Notes: a model not told the origin generated them from the sequence alone. A DNA stretch of 33,973 bases from Nonomuraea aurantiaca (GCF_020215705.1 NZ_JAIWNB010000051.1:1-33973); one strand, 5' to 3'; shown: positions 22,640-30,412, numbered from the stretch's first letter. Program-made: numbers and translations.

Positions 22640-24409
22640 GTGACCAAGCTCGGCAAGGTCGGGCCGTACACCCTGCTCGAGAGGCTCGGTCGGGGCGGCA
22701 TGGGCGAGGTCTACCTCGCCAGCTCCCGCCGGGGCGAGCGGGTCGCCCTCAAGGTCCTGCACGACCTGGCAGAAGACAACTCCATGCGGGTCAGGCTCGA
22801 ACGCGAGGTCCGGGCGCTGCGCCGGGTCGAGAGCCCGTACGTGGCCAAGGTGCTGGACGCCGACCTCTCGTGCGACCGGCCGTACCTCGTCATGGAGAAC
22901 ATCGAGGGCGCCACGCTGCTCGACATGGTGCGCCACAGCGGCCCGCTCAACATGGCGCAGCTGGTGGAGCTGGCGCAGGGCATCGCCACGGCGCTCGCGA
23001 TCATCCACGCGGCCGGTGTGGTGCACCGCGACCTCAAGCCCGCGAACATCATCATGGGCGCCGAGGGGCCGGTCCTCATCGACTTCGGCATCGCGCAGGT
23101 GCTGGACGCCACCCGGCTCACCCTGACCGGCACCTTCCTCGGCACGCCCGGCTACACCGCCCCCGAGATCTTCGCCGACGAGCACGTTGACTCGCCCGCC
23201 GACATCCACGCGTGGGCGGCGACGGTGGCGTTCGCGGCGACCGGGCGGCCGACGTTCGGGCGGGGGACGGCCGAGGCGCAGATGTACGCGGTGCTCAACG
23301 GGCAGGCCGACCTCAAGGGCGTGCCGGTGGCGCTGCTGTCGCTGGTGCGGGCCGCGCTGAACCGGGAGCCGGGCAAGCGCCCGACGGCCGCGCTGCTCGC
23401 CGACCGCCTGTCCCGGCTGGCCAAGGCGACCAGCCCCGCCGAGCCCGATCCCGCCCGTGCCGTGTCCGCGGCCGAGGAGGGCGTCGCGGTGCGTGGCCGG
23501 GCCGGCGAGGAGGCCAAGCCGCGCAGCCGTACGGCAGAGGAGGCCAAGGCCCGCAGCCGCACGGCGGAGGAGGTCAAGCCGCGTAGCCGGACCGGTGAGG
23601 AGGCCAAGCCGCGCGGCCGGACGGTGGACGACGGGAAGGTGCCCGCGCCGCGGGCGCGGACGAACGCGGACGGGAAGGTCCCGATGCCGCGGGGCCGCAC
23701 GAGTGCGGACGGGAAGGTGCCCGCACCCCGGGGCCGCACGAGTGCGGATGGAAAGAGCACGGGGCCACGGCTCCGTACGGGCGAGGGCATCAAGCCCACA
23801 CCCGTACGGACCCGCACGAAGACCGTGACCGGCAAGCCCCGGACTGCGGGCACGCGCAACACCGGACTCAGGTCGGAGTCGGGCTCCACCACGCTGCCCG
23901 CGGGCAACGCCGCGCTGTTGCTGCTCGCGGTGCTGGCCGTGCCCTGTGTGGTGGCGTCGGTGATCTGGCCGATCGCGACGATCGGGATCACGGCCGCGTT
24001 CGTGCTGCTGACCAGGACGCTCTGGATGAGCCACTGGATGGTCAGGAAGCGTGTCTCGCGCCGGGTCAGGGTGACCCTGCGCGTGATGCTCTTCCCGTTC
24101 GCGTTCACCGGTGCGACCGCGACCGCCGTGGTGTGGCCGGGCGTGCCCGTCGCGATGGCGGCGGGTGGCGCGCTGTGGCTGATCGGCGGCGGTCAGATCG
24201 ATGCCGACTGGTGGCAGCAGCCCGCGCCGGTCACCGCTGCGGGTGTCGTGTTCGGGATGCTGTGCGGCGGCATCACCGGACGCGAGATCGAGCGGGTCGG
24301 CGCCCATCTGCCGGACCTACGCAGGGAAGGGCTGCGCGCACTGGCCGTGCTGGGCGGGTTCGTCGCCCTGTGCGCGGCTGCGGTGCGCGCCATCGCGCTG
24401 CTTCTGTGA
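22640..24409 (+). CDS. membrane Ser/Thr protein kinase with basic tandem repeats
   Basis: This is a 589-aa Hanks-type kinase. The kinase domain (residues ~9-262) has the Gly loop GRGGMGEVY (17-25), the ATP Lys K38 (VALKVL), HRDLKPAN (129-136), DFG (148-150) and APE (174-176), so it should be active. Next comes a basic linker of four 10-residue repeats (EEAKPRSRT type, 289-328) and four 13-residue repeats (ADGKVPAPRGRT type, 329-380). Residues ~420-589 hold about five hydrophobic segments. The kinase thus faces the cytoplasm and ends in a polytopic membrane domain, not in PASTA repeats as PknB does. GTG 22640 follows GGGGAGGG. It is convergent with the M48 gene (11 bp apart). Its last 45 codons are duplicated at 29113. 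Confidence 0.9.
   Translation: MTKLGKVGPYTLLERLGRGGMGEVYLASSRRGERVALKVLHDLAEDNSMRVRLEREVRALRRVESPYVAKVLDADLSCDRPYLVMENIEGATLLDMVRHSGPLNMAQLVELAQGIATALAIIHAAGVVHRDLKPANIIMGAEGPVLIDFGIAQVLDATRLTLTGTFLGTPGYTAPEIFADEHVDSPADIHAWAATVAFAATGRPTFGRGTAEAQMYAVLNGQADLKGVPVALLSLVRAALNREPGKRPTAALLADRLSRLAKATSPAEPDPARAVSAAEEGVAVRGRAGEEAKPRSRTAEEAKARSRTAEEVKPRSRTGEEAKPRGRTVDDGKVPAPRARTNADGKVPMPRGRTSADGKVPAPRGRTSADGKSTGPRLRTGEGIKPTPVRTRTKTVTGKPRTAGTRNTGLRSESGSTTLPAGNAALLLLAVLAVPCVVASVIWPIATIGITAAFVLLTRTLWMSHWMVRKRVSRRVRVTLRVMLFPFAFTGATATAVVWPGVPVAMAAGGALWLIGGGQIDADWWQQPAPVTAAGVVFGMLCGGITGREIERVGAHLPDLRREGLRALAVLGGFVALCAAAVRAIALLL
23504..23779 (+). repeat. 30-bp and 39-bp tandem repeats in the kinase linker
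   Basis: Four 30-bp units (about 23504-23623) and four 39-bp units (about 23624-23779) code the Arg/Lys-rich linker. The third 39-bp unit is almost identical to the second, a sign of recent slippage or recombination. Confidence 0.8.
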
Positions 24410-24420
24410 CCGGCTGAGGG

Positions 24421-25443
24421 CTAGCCCTGGCCGCCGTCGCGGCGGGAGAAGCGGTTGAAGATGCGCTCGCCCGCGTTGACCGCGCCCTCTGCCACGTCGC
24501 GCAGTACGCCGATGAACGGATCCTGCGACTGGGACCACGACGCGCGGTAGGACTCGGCCGCGGCCTTGATCTCGTCGGTGACCCGGGCGCTGGCGTCGTC
24601 CTCCCTGCGCGGGTAGTCGCCGCCGAGAATGCGCTCGTACTCGCCGCCGCGGTGCCACTTGTCGAGCTCGGCCACGCGCACCACGGCGAACGGGTGGGTG
24701 GTGCCGAGCAGGTTGAGCACCTTGAGGAAGCCGTCGCGCAGGTCGCCCGCGGTGTCGTATTCCTGGTACTGCTCCAGGAACGCCTCGATGTTCATCTCGT
24801 GGGTGTAGGCGCCGCCGGCCAGCTTCATCAGCGCGCGCTTGGCCGCGTCCGGGTCCTGGCCGGTGAGCAGGCCACCGCGGTCGGAGGAGAGCTCCGACTT
24901 GCGGTACCACTCCTCCAGCCCCGCGACGATCGCGCGCAGGCCGATGTAGCCGAGCGGGATCCAGGCCACGCGGGTGGCCAGGCGGGTGAGGATGTCGAGC
25001 ATCGTCCGGTAGACGGCGTGGCCCGACAGGATGTGCGAGGTCTCGTGACCGATGACGAAGCGCTGCTCCTCCTCGTTCATGAGGTTGAGCAGGCCGGTGG
25101 TCACCACGATGAACGGGTCGTCGAAACCGATGGCCTTGGCCTGGACCTGCGGGTCCTGCTGGACGTAGATCTCGGGGATCCGGTGCAGGTCGAGAACATA
25201 GGCGGCGTCGCGGCCCATGTCGTAGAGGGAGCGGAACTGGGTCTCGCTCACGCGCACGGCCGACGCCAGGTACATCAGGCGCAGGCGGCGCTCGCTGATG
25301 AGGCCGGACATCTGCTTGAGAACCGTGTCGAACCCACTCAACTTACGCAGAGCGACCAGCGCGGACCGGTCTGCGGGGTGTTCGTAGGCACGAGACGAGA
25401 TGCCGGGCAATTGGACGCGGTTGCGGTCCGGGGTGGTCGTCAT
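24421..25443 (-). CDS. M48 family zinc metallopeptidase (copy 1)
   Basis: This 340-aa protein has the zinc motif HETSH (H133-E134-x2-H137) in FVIGHETSHILSGH and the probable third ligand E184 in RKSELSSDRGGLL, the usual M48 pattern. There is no signal peptide; one hydrophobic stretch (about 157-175) between the zinc motifs may touch the membrane. M48 proteases such as HtpX degrade misfolded membrane proteins, but the substrate here is unknown. The start is ATG 25443, because the -10 TAGCAT ends 7 nt before it (leaderless) and 15 upstream codons in frame overlap that promoter. It is convergent with the kinase and divergent from nadD. Confidence 0.88.
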   Translation of the reverse strand: MTTTPDRNRVQLPGISSRAYEHPADRSALVALRKLSGFDTVLKQMSGLISERRLRLMYLASAVRVSETQFRSLYDMGRDAAYVLDLHRIPEIYVQQDPQVQAKAIGFDDPFIVVTTGLLNLMNEEEQRFVIGHETSHILSGHAVYRTMLDILTRLATRVAWIPLGYIGLRAIVAGLEEWYRKSELSSDRGGLLTGQDPDAAKRALMKLAGGAYTHEMNIEAFLEQYQEYDTAGDLRDGFLKVLNLLGTTHPFAVVRVAELDKWHRGGEYERILGGDYPRREDDASARVTDEIKAAAESYRASWSQSQDPFIGVLRDVAEGAVNAGERIFNRFSRRDGGQG

Positions 25444-25450
25444 GCCCGGC

Positions 25451-25456
25451 ATGCTA
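25451..25456 (-). promoter_or_regulatory. -10 of the leaderless M48 gene (copy 1)
   Basis: TAGCAT on the minus strand lies 7 nt before the M48 ATG. It is back to back with the nadD promoter in a 130-bp divergent region. The same site recurs at 30290-30295. Confidence 0.5.
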
Positions 25457-25561
25457 CGTCGGCAGCCGGGGCGGCGCGCGTTCATCACCTGGGTTCGTGA
25501 CGGGGTTGGTGACCGCTTTGGTCATCGGGGGGTGCCGTGTTCGTGTCCGATAGCCGCCGCG

Positions 25562-25567
25562 TAGGGT
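25562..25567 (+). promoter_or_regulatory. -10 of leaderless nadD (copy 1)
   Basis: TAGGGT ends 6 nt before ATG 25574, and no Shine-Dalgarno is present. The same site recurs at 30401-30406. Confidence 0.5.
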
Positions 25568-25573
25568 CCTTTC

Positions 25574-26191
25574 ATGATGAACGCGCCGAGTGTCCAGGGA
25601 AAGCGACGCGTGGGAGTGATGGGTGGGACGTTCGACCCGATTCACCACGGTCACCTGGTCGCCGCCAGCGAAGTGGCTCACCACTTCAATCTCGACGAGG
25701 TCGTCTTCGTGCCCACGGGCCGGCCGTACCAGAAGTCGGAGCGCGAGGTGTCCGCGCCCGAGGACCGCTATCTGATGACCGTGATCGCGACCGCGTCGAA
25801 CCCCCGCTTCTCGGTGAGCCGGGTGGACGTCGACCGGCCCGGGCCCACCTTCACCATCGACACGTTGCGTGACATCTCCGCGATCTACGGGCCTGAGGCA
25901 GATCTCTATTTCATCACCGGAGCCGACGCCCTCGGTGCGATTCTCAGCTGGCAGAACGCCGAGGAGCTGTTCGAGCTCGCCCATTTCGTGGGGTGTACGC
26001 GGCCCGGCCACACGCTGCACGATCCGGGCCTGCCGCCGGGGAAGGTGACGTTGCTGGAGATCCCCGCCCTGGCCATCTCCTCGTCGGAGTGCAGGGAGCG
26101 GGTGGAGAAGGGTGAGCCGATCTGGTATCTGGTGCCGGATGGAATCGTGCAGTACATCAACAAACGCGGCCTTTATCACGCAGAGGGCTGA
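25574..26191 (+). CDS. nadD: nicotinate-nucleotide adenylyltransferase (copy 1)
   Basis: NadD adenylylates nicotinate mononucleotide to deamido-NAD, an essential step of NAD synthesis. The 205-aa protein has the nucleotidyltransferase signature GGTFDPIHHGH (17-27) and the ISSSECR motif near the C-terminus (family ISSTxIR). The first ATG (25574) fits a leaderless start; ATG 25577 is the next codon. rsfS and a histidine phosphatase follow, the order also known from mycobacteria. Confidence 0.95.
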   Translation: MMNAPSVQGKRRVGVMGGTFDPIHHGHLVAASEVAHHFNLDEVVFVPTGRPYQKSEREVSAPEDRYLMTVIATASNPRFSVSRVDVDRPGPTFTIDTLRDISAIYGPEADLYFITGADALGAILSWQNAEELFELAHFVGCTRPGHTLHDPGLPPGKVTLLEIPALAISSSECRERVEKGEPIWYLVPDGIVQYINKRGLYHAEG

Positions 26192-26282
26192 AGGTGCTCG
26201 TGCCGTACGTGGGGCTCTGGAGCGGTAACGGGTACCCTCAACATAGGGGCATGTTGCCGACACAGGAGGACCGACCCGCATC

Positions 26283-26678
26283 GTGACCGCATCCGAAAGA
26301 GCCGTCCAGCTCGTCCAGATCGCCGCCGAGGCCGCGGCCGACAAGCTGGCCGATGACATTCTCGCCTACGACGTGAGCGAGCAACTCGTCATCACCGACG
26401 CGTTCCTGCTCTGCTCCGCCACGAACGACCGCCAGGTCCGCGCCATCGTCGACGAGATCGAAGACAGGCTGCGCATCGAGGCCGACGCCAAGCCGGTACG
26501 CCGCGAGGGTGAGCGCGAGGGCCGTTGGGTGCTCCTCGACTACCTCGACATCGTCGTACACGTGCAGCACGAGGAGGACCGCACTTTCTACGCGCTGGAG
26601 CGCCTCTGGAAGGACTGTCCGGCCATCCCGCTCCCGGAGAGCGTGGCGCTGGCCAACATCCAGCGGGCCCGCACTTGA
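26283..26678 (+). CDS. rsfS: ribosome silencing factor RsfS (copy 1)
   Basis: RsfS binds L14 on the 50S subunit and blocks subunit joining when nutrients fall. The 131-aa protein shows the family core ADDILAYDVSEQLVITDAFLLCSATNDRQVRAI and GRWVLLDYLDIVVHVQ, both quoted here by their key parts at residues ~22-60 and ~83-97. GTG 26283 follows AGGAGGA (26264-26270) with a slightly long 12-nt spacing. Its stop overlaps the next start (TTGA). Confidence 0.95.
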   Translation: MTASERAVQLVQIAAEAAADKLADDILAYDVSEQLVITDAFLLCSATNDRQVRAIVDEIEDRLRIEADAKPVRREGEREGRWVLLDYLDIVVHVQHEEDRTFYALERLWKDCPAIPLPESVALANIQRART

Positions 26679-27298
26679 GCAAGAGGATCGTCTGCCTGAG
26701 ACACGGCCAGACGCTGTGGAACGTCGAGCGCCGCTTCCAAGGCCACTCCGACATCCCGCTCGACGAGACCGGTGTCGCCCAGGCGGCCAGGGCGGCGTCC
26801 CTGCTGGCCTCGCTGCGGCCCACCGTGATCGTCTCCTCCGACCTCCAGCGCGCCAACGACACCGCGCTGGCGCTCGGCCGGATCGTCGGCCTCGAGGTGT
26901 CCGTCGACAAGGACCTCCGCGAACGCGGCGGAGGTCAGTGGGAGGGCCTGACCCGCGACGAGATCGCCGCCCGCTGGCCGAAGGAGTACGTGGACTGGGA
27001 GGCCCCCGACGGCGAGCCGGTCGCCGACGTTGCCGGCCGGGTGGCGGCCGCCATGCGCCGCTGGGCGGACCGGCTCGACGACGACGGCCTGCTGGTCGTG
27101 GCCTCGCACGGCGCGGCGCTGCGGCTGGGCATCTGCGAGTTGCTGGGGCTGCCCGAGGAGCTCTGGCCAGCGCTCGGCGGGCTCGGCAACTGCTCCTGGT
27201 CGGTGTTGCAGGAAGGGCGTAAGGGGTGGCGGCTGCTCGAGCACAACGCCGGCACGCTGCCTGAGCCGGTCAACAGCGACGACCGTCCGGACGCCTAG
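26675..27298 (+). CDS. histidine phosphatase family protein, GpgP-like (copy 1)
   Basis: This 207-aa protein has the phosphohistidine motif LRHGQTLWN (catalytic His 10) and the second His in VVASHGAALR. The start is TTG 26675, overlapping the rsfS stop by four bases (TTGA); the frame is open upstream, but only inside rsfS. In mycobacteria the gene in this position after nadD-rsfS encodes glucosyl-3-phosphoglycerate phosphatase (GpgP). That function is a reasonable guess by synteny. A generic phosphoglycerate mutase-like phosphatase is the safe name. Confidence 0.88.
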   Translation: MSKRIVCLRHGQTLWNVERRFQGHSDIPLDETGVAQAARAASLLASLRPTVIVSSDLQRANDTALALGRIVGLEVSVDKDLRERGGGQWEGLTRDEIAARWPKEYVDWEAPDGEPVADVAGRVAAAMRRWADRLDDDGLLVVASHGAALRLGICELLGLPEELWPALGGLGNCSWSVLQEGRKGWRLLEHNAGTLPEPVNSDDRPDA

Positions 27299-27329
27299 GG
27301 GCTGTCTCCAGCCCACGCCCAGCCCAGGT

Positions 27330-27384
27330 TCTGCCGCGCCGGCTCAGGTCTGCGGCGCCGGCTTGTTCTGCGGCGCCAGCGGAG
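27330..27384. repeat. three 18-bp repeats after the phosphatase gene (copy 1)
   Basis: TCTGCGGCGCCGGC-like units start at 27330, 27349 and 27367, in the 184-bp gap before the regulator. They can fold into G/C hairpins but lack a T-tract. The same block recurs at 32169-32223. Confidence 0.55.
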
Positions 27385-27482
27385 TTTTCGGCGATAGCGG
27401 GATTTGTGGCTGTAGTGCGGGTGGCGGAGGGGATGTGGTGTTATTTCGTCTTAGTGCGCTAGGGCGATGAGGAGACTTCGCG

Positions 27483-28412
27483 GTGGACCGAGGTGAGGTG
27501 CCTTACCTCCGGATCGTCGGCGAGCTGCGGCGGCGGATCACCGCAGGGGAGCTGGCGGTGGGGGACAGGATCCCGTCCACCCGGCAGATCATGCGTGACT
27601 GGGGAGTGGCGATGGCCACGGCCAGCAAGGCGATCGGCGCGCTTCGGGACGAAGGGCTGGTACGTCCGGTGCCCGGGATCGGCACCGTGGTGCTCCCCCG
27701 TGTTGACACTCCGCCCGAGGCGGAGGGCTCAGTTGACGGCGGCAGGGGACTGGAGTCTGCCACTGAGGACCTGACCAAGCAGCGCGTCCTCGGCGTGGCC
27801 ATCAAGATCGCCGACAGTGAGGGGCTCGCCGCCGTCTCCATGCACCGGCTCGCCGCCGAGCTCGGCGCGTCGGCCCCGTCGCTTCATCGGTACGTACGGA
27901 CCAAGGACGAGCTCGTCCACCTGATGGCGGACGCCGCCTACGACGAGATACCGCTGCCCGCGCAGCCGCCGCCCGGTTGGCGCGCCCAGCTTGAGGTGTC
28001 GCTGCGGCTTCAATGGCGCCTCCACCGCCGCCATCCCTGGCTGTCCCAGGCCATCCCGCTCACCAGACCCGAGTTCGTCCGCAACGGAATGGCGCACACC
28101 GAATGGATCCTGCGCGCCATCGACGGCCTCGGCCTCACCCCCACCGCCATGCTGCACGCCAGCGTGTCCCTGGCCGGGTTCGTACGAGGGGTCGCGGCGG
28201 CCCCGGAGACCGACGATGAAGGGATGGCGGCGGTCAGAGAGGGGCAGCTGGCCGAGGCGCTCTCCTCCGGCGGCTTCCCGACCATGGCCCGCGTCATCGT
28301 GCAGCCCGGACTCGACCTCGACCTGGACTCGCTCTTCGAGTTCGGGCTGCGCCGCCAGCTGGACGGGCTGGCCGTACTGGTGGCCGGTGCGGCGCACGGA
28401 CGGCGCGATTAG
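27483..28412 (+). CDS. GntR-TetR fusion transcriptional regulator (copy 1)
   Basis: The 309-aa protein joins two DNA-binding modules. Residues 1-75 are a GntR-type winged helix (YLRIVGELRRRITAGEL, IPSTRQIMRDWGVAMATASKA, LRDEGLVRPVPGIGTVV). Residues ~95-150 are a TetR-type helix-turn-helix (SMHRLAAELGASAPSLHRYV, KDELVHLM), followed by a TetR C-terminal ligand domain. Such fusions occur in actinomycetes and usually control a nearby transporter or enzyme; no such gene is adjacent here. GTG 27483 follows AGGAG (27470-27474). Confidence 0.9.
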   Translation: MDRGEVPYLRIVGELRRRITAGELAVGDRIPSTRQIMRDWGVAMATASKAIGALRDEGLVRPVPGIGTVVLPRVDTPPEAEGSVDGGRGLESATEDLTKQRVLGVAIKIADSEGLAAVSMHRLAAELGASAPSLHRYVRTKDELVHLMADAAYDEIPLPAQPPPGWRAQLEVSLRLQWRLHRRHPWLSQAIPLTRPEFVRNGMAHTEWILRAIDGLGLTPTAMLHASVSLAGFVRGVAAAPETDDEGMAAVREGQLAEALSSGGFPTMARVIVQPGLDLDLDSLFEFGLRRQLDGLAVLVAGAAHGRRD

Positions 28413-28477
28413 GCGAATCCCAGCGATGGCTGTAAGCTCTCCAAGCGCCGCAACGAGCCAACTCGTCGCGGTGACCA

Positions 28478-28550
28478 GGGGCTATAGCGCAGCTGGTAGC
28501 GCACCTCCATGGCATGGAGGGGGTCTGGGGTTCGAATCCCCATAGCTCCA
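28478..28550 (+). tRNA. tRNA-Ala (anticodon GGC), copy 1
   Basis: The cloverleaf is complete. The acceptor stem GGGGCTA pairs with TAGCTCC, including the G3-U70 pair that defines alanine tRNAs. The D arm is GCGC/GCGC. The anticodon stem CCTCC/GGAGG encloses AT-GGC-AT. The T arm TGGGG/CCCCA carries TTCGAAT. The discriminator is A and CCA is not encoded. It reads GCC and GCT codons. Confidence 0.97.
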
Positions 28551-28559
28551 CTCGTCGGC

Positions 28560-28800
28560 GGGGTTGGTTGGTCGCTCGCCCCCTACGGGGGCTTCGCTTC
28601 CCCCGCGGCCTTCTCGTTGTTTACCCCGGGGGATAACCCCCGGACCCCCAGCGTCGGGCCAATTGGCCTTCGCTTCGCTCCGGGCTGTTTTTCTTTTTTC
28701 CCCCAAATGGCTTCGCCTCTTTTGGCGCTTCGCGCTTGGGGGCTTCAGGCGTTTTCTTCCAGTCGGGCCTGGTCCCGACCCCTGTAGGGCCTTCGCTTCG
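28560..28800. repeat. hairpin-rich, TTCGCTTCGC-type block after the tRNA (copy 1)
   Basis: This stretch holds four strong inverted repeats: GCCCCC-TAC-GGGGGC (28578-28592), CCGGGGG-ATAA-CCCCCGG (28626-28643), GGCCAATTGGCC (28657-28668), and CCCCCAA...TTGGGGG (28700-28706 with 28736-28742). They are mixed with CTTCGCTTCGCTC runs and T-rich tracts (28688-28699). T content is higher than around it. I see no gene; transcription from the tRNA probably ends here. Confidence 0.6.
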
Positions 28801-28844
28801 CTCGGGCGTTCTTGTTTGGGCCGCTTCGCCCGCTTGGCCATTGA

Positions 28845-28994
28845 GTGTCTGTGGCGGAGTTGGTGCGTCGAGCAGGGTTGCCGCAGTTGCCGTCGCCCGT
28901 GGACCCTGCACCTGCGGAAGTGCCGAGTGCTTCGGCGCTGACCAGATATCGGCGGGCGGTGGAGCACGTGCGGCTGGTCCGGCGTCCGCGATGA
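28845..28994 (+). CDS. possible 49-aa small protein (copy 1)
   Basis: GTG 28845 follows an in-frame TGA (28842) and opens a 49-codon frame ending at TGA 28994. The product starts SVAELVRRAGLPQLP and ends with a basic helix-like segment (ALTRYRRAVEHVRLVRR). The composition is protein-like, but third-position GC is clearly lower than in neighbouring genes and there is no Shine-Dalgarno. It could be a small gene, a remnant or chance. No family recognised. Confidence 0.3.
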   Translation: MSVAELVRRAGLPQLPSPVDPAPAEVPSASALTRYRRAVEHVRLVRRPR

Positions 28995-29035
28995 CCTGCG
29001 GCCCCCGGATGGCGTCCCATCGAGTGGTGTAGTTC

Positions 29036-29050
29036 GTGACGATCAGTCAC
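29036..29050. promoter_or_regulatory. inverted repeat upstream of the duplicated junction (copy 1)
   Basis: GTGAC-GATCA-GTCAC is a perfect 5-bp inverted repeat with a 5-bp spacer. In copy 2 it lies 78 bp before the next gene's ATG (33875-33889), so it may be that gene's operator. In copy 1 it leads into the kinase remnant. Confidence 0.35.
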
Positions 29051-29112
29051 CGAGGTCTGGCAGAAGGTGAGCCATCGTGTGACGGTCGAAGGGAAGCGCT
29101 CATTCTTCCCGG

Positions 29113-29248
29113 CACCGGACGCGAGATCGAGCGGGTCGGCGCCCATCTGCCGGACCTACGCAGGGAAGGGCTGCGCGCACTGGCCGTGCTGGGCGGGTTC
29201 GTCGCCCTGTGCGCGGCTGCGGTGCGCGCCATCGCGCTGCTTCTGTGA
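29113..29248 (+). pseudogene. orphan 3' fragment of the protein kinase gene
   Basis: These 136 bp equal 24274-24409 and encode the last 45 residues of the kinase (REIERVGAHLPDLRREG and the final hydrophobic segment). The kinase domain is absent. The duplication junction fuses the fragment in frame to upstream non-coding sequence, which creates a chimeric open frame of up to 70 codons from 29036. A functional product is unlikely. Confidence 0.9.
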
Positions 29249-29259
29249 CCGGCTGAGGG

Positions 29260-30282
29260 CTAGCCCTGGCCGCCGTCGCGGCGGGAGAAGCGGTTGAAGA
29301 TGCGCTCGCCCGCGTTGACCGCGCCCTCTGCCACGTCGCGCAGTACGCCGATGAACGGATCCTGCGACTGGGACCACGACGCGCGGTAGGACTCGGCCGC
29401 GGCCTTGATCTCGTCGGTGACCCGGGCGCTGGCGTCGTCCTCCCTGCGCGGGTAGTCGCCGCCGAGAATGCGCTCGTACTCGCCGCCGCGGTGCCACTTG
29501 TCGAGCTCGGCCACGCGCACCACGGCGAACGGGTGGGTGGTGCCGAGCAGGTTGAGCACCTTGAGGAAGCCGTCGCGCAGGTCGCCCGCGGTGTCGTATT
29601 CCTGGTACTGCTCCAGGAACGCCTCGATGTTCATCTCGTGGGTGTAGGCGCCGCCGGCCAGCTTCATCAGCGCGCGCTTGGCCGCGTCCGGGTCCTGGCC
29701 GGTGAGCAGGCCACCGCGGTCGGAGGAGAGCTCCGACTTGCGGTACCACTCCTCCAGCCCCGCGACGATCGCGCGCAGGCCGATGTAGCCGAGCGGGATC
29801 CAGGCCACGCGGGTGGCCAGGCGGGTGAGGATGTCGAGCATCGTCCGGTAGACGGCGTGGCCCGACAGGATGTGCGAGGTCTCGTGACCGATGACGAAGC
29901 GCTGCTCCTCCTCGTTCATGAGGTTGAGCAGGCCGGTGGTCACCACGATGAACGGGTCGTCGAAACCGATGGCCTTGGCCTGGACCTGCGGGTCCTGCTG
30001 GACGTAGATCTCGGGGATCCGGTGCAGGTCGAGAACATAGGCGGCGTCGCGGCCCATGTCGTAGAGGGAGCGGAACTGGGTCTCGCTCACGCGCACGGCC
30101 GACGCCAGGTACATCAGGCGCAGGCGGCGCTCGCTGATGAGGCCGGACATCTGCTTGAGAACCGTGTCGAACCCACTCAACTTACGCAGAGCGACCAGCG
30201 CGGACCGGTCTGCGGGGTGTTCGTAGGCACGAGACGAGATGCCGGGCAATTGGACGCGGTTGCGGTCCGGGGTGGTCGTCAT
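29260..30282 (-). CDS. M48 family zinc metallopeptidase (copy 2)
   Basis: It is identical in translation to 24421-25443 (340 aa, HETSH zinc motif). It keeps its leaderless promoter (-10 TAGCAT at 30290-30295, minus strand). Its 3' side now faces only the kinase remnant, so antisense interference from a full-length kinase transcript should be absent in this copy. Confidence 0.88.
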   Translation of the reverse strand: MTTTPDRNRVQLPGISSRAYEHPADRSALVALRKLSGFDTVLKQMSGLISERRLRLMYLASAVRVSETQFRSLYDMGRDAAYVLDLHRIPEIYVQQDPQVQAKAIGFDDPFIVVTTGLLNLMNEEEQRFVIGHETSHILSGHAVYRTMLDILTRLATRVAWIPLGYIGLRAIVAGLEEWYRKSELSSDRGGLLTGQDPDAAKRALMKLAGGAYTHEMNIEAFLEQYQEYDTAGDLRDGFLKVLNLLGTTHPFAVVRVAELDKWHRGGEYERILGGDYPRREDDASARVTDEIKAAAESYRASWSQSQDPFIGVLRDVAEGAVNAGERIFNRFSRRDGGQG

Positions 30283-30412
30283 GCCCGGCATGCTACGTCG
30301 GCAGCCGGGGCGGCGCGCGTTCATCACCTGGGTTCGTGACGGGGTTGGTGACCGCTTTGGTCATCGGGGGGTGCCGTGTTCGTGTCCGATAGCCGCCGCG
30401 TAGGGTCCTTTC

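Larger units (their letters stand above)
24274..29112. repeat. 4,839-bp tandem duplication, copy 1
   Basis: Every position I compared in 24274-29112 recurs 4,839 bp later. Translations agree in all frames across the unit, so the copies are identical or nearly so. The left boundary is defined by T 24273 versus G 29112, the right by C 29113 versus A 33952. The unit carries the 3' end of the kinase, the M48 peptidase, nadD, rsfS, the phosphatase, the regulator, tRNA-Ala and the upstream region of the next gene. No insertion sequence, terminal repeat or clear microhomology is visible at the breakpoints. Confidence 0.95.

Noticed and set aside
24652..25500. 282-codon plus-strand frame antisense to the M48 gene
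   Set aside because: Shadow of the peptidase gene, which has the HETSH motif and a leaderless promoter on the other strand.
28482..28967. 161-codon minus-strand frame across the tRNA-Ala and its flank
   Set aside because: It reads antisense through a structural tRNA and hairpin repeats; the PERSEG peptide repeats merely translate the TTCGCTTCGC-type DNA repeat.
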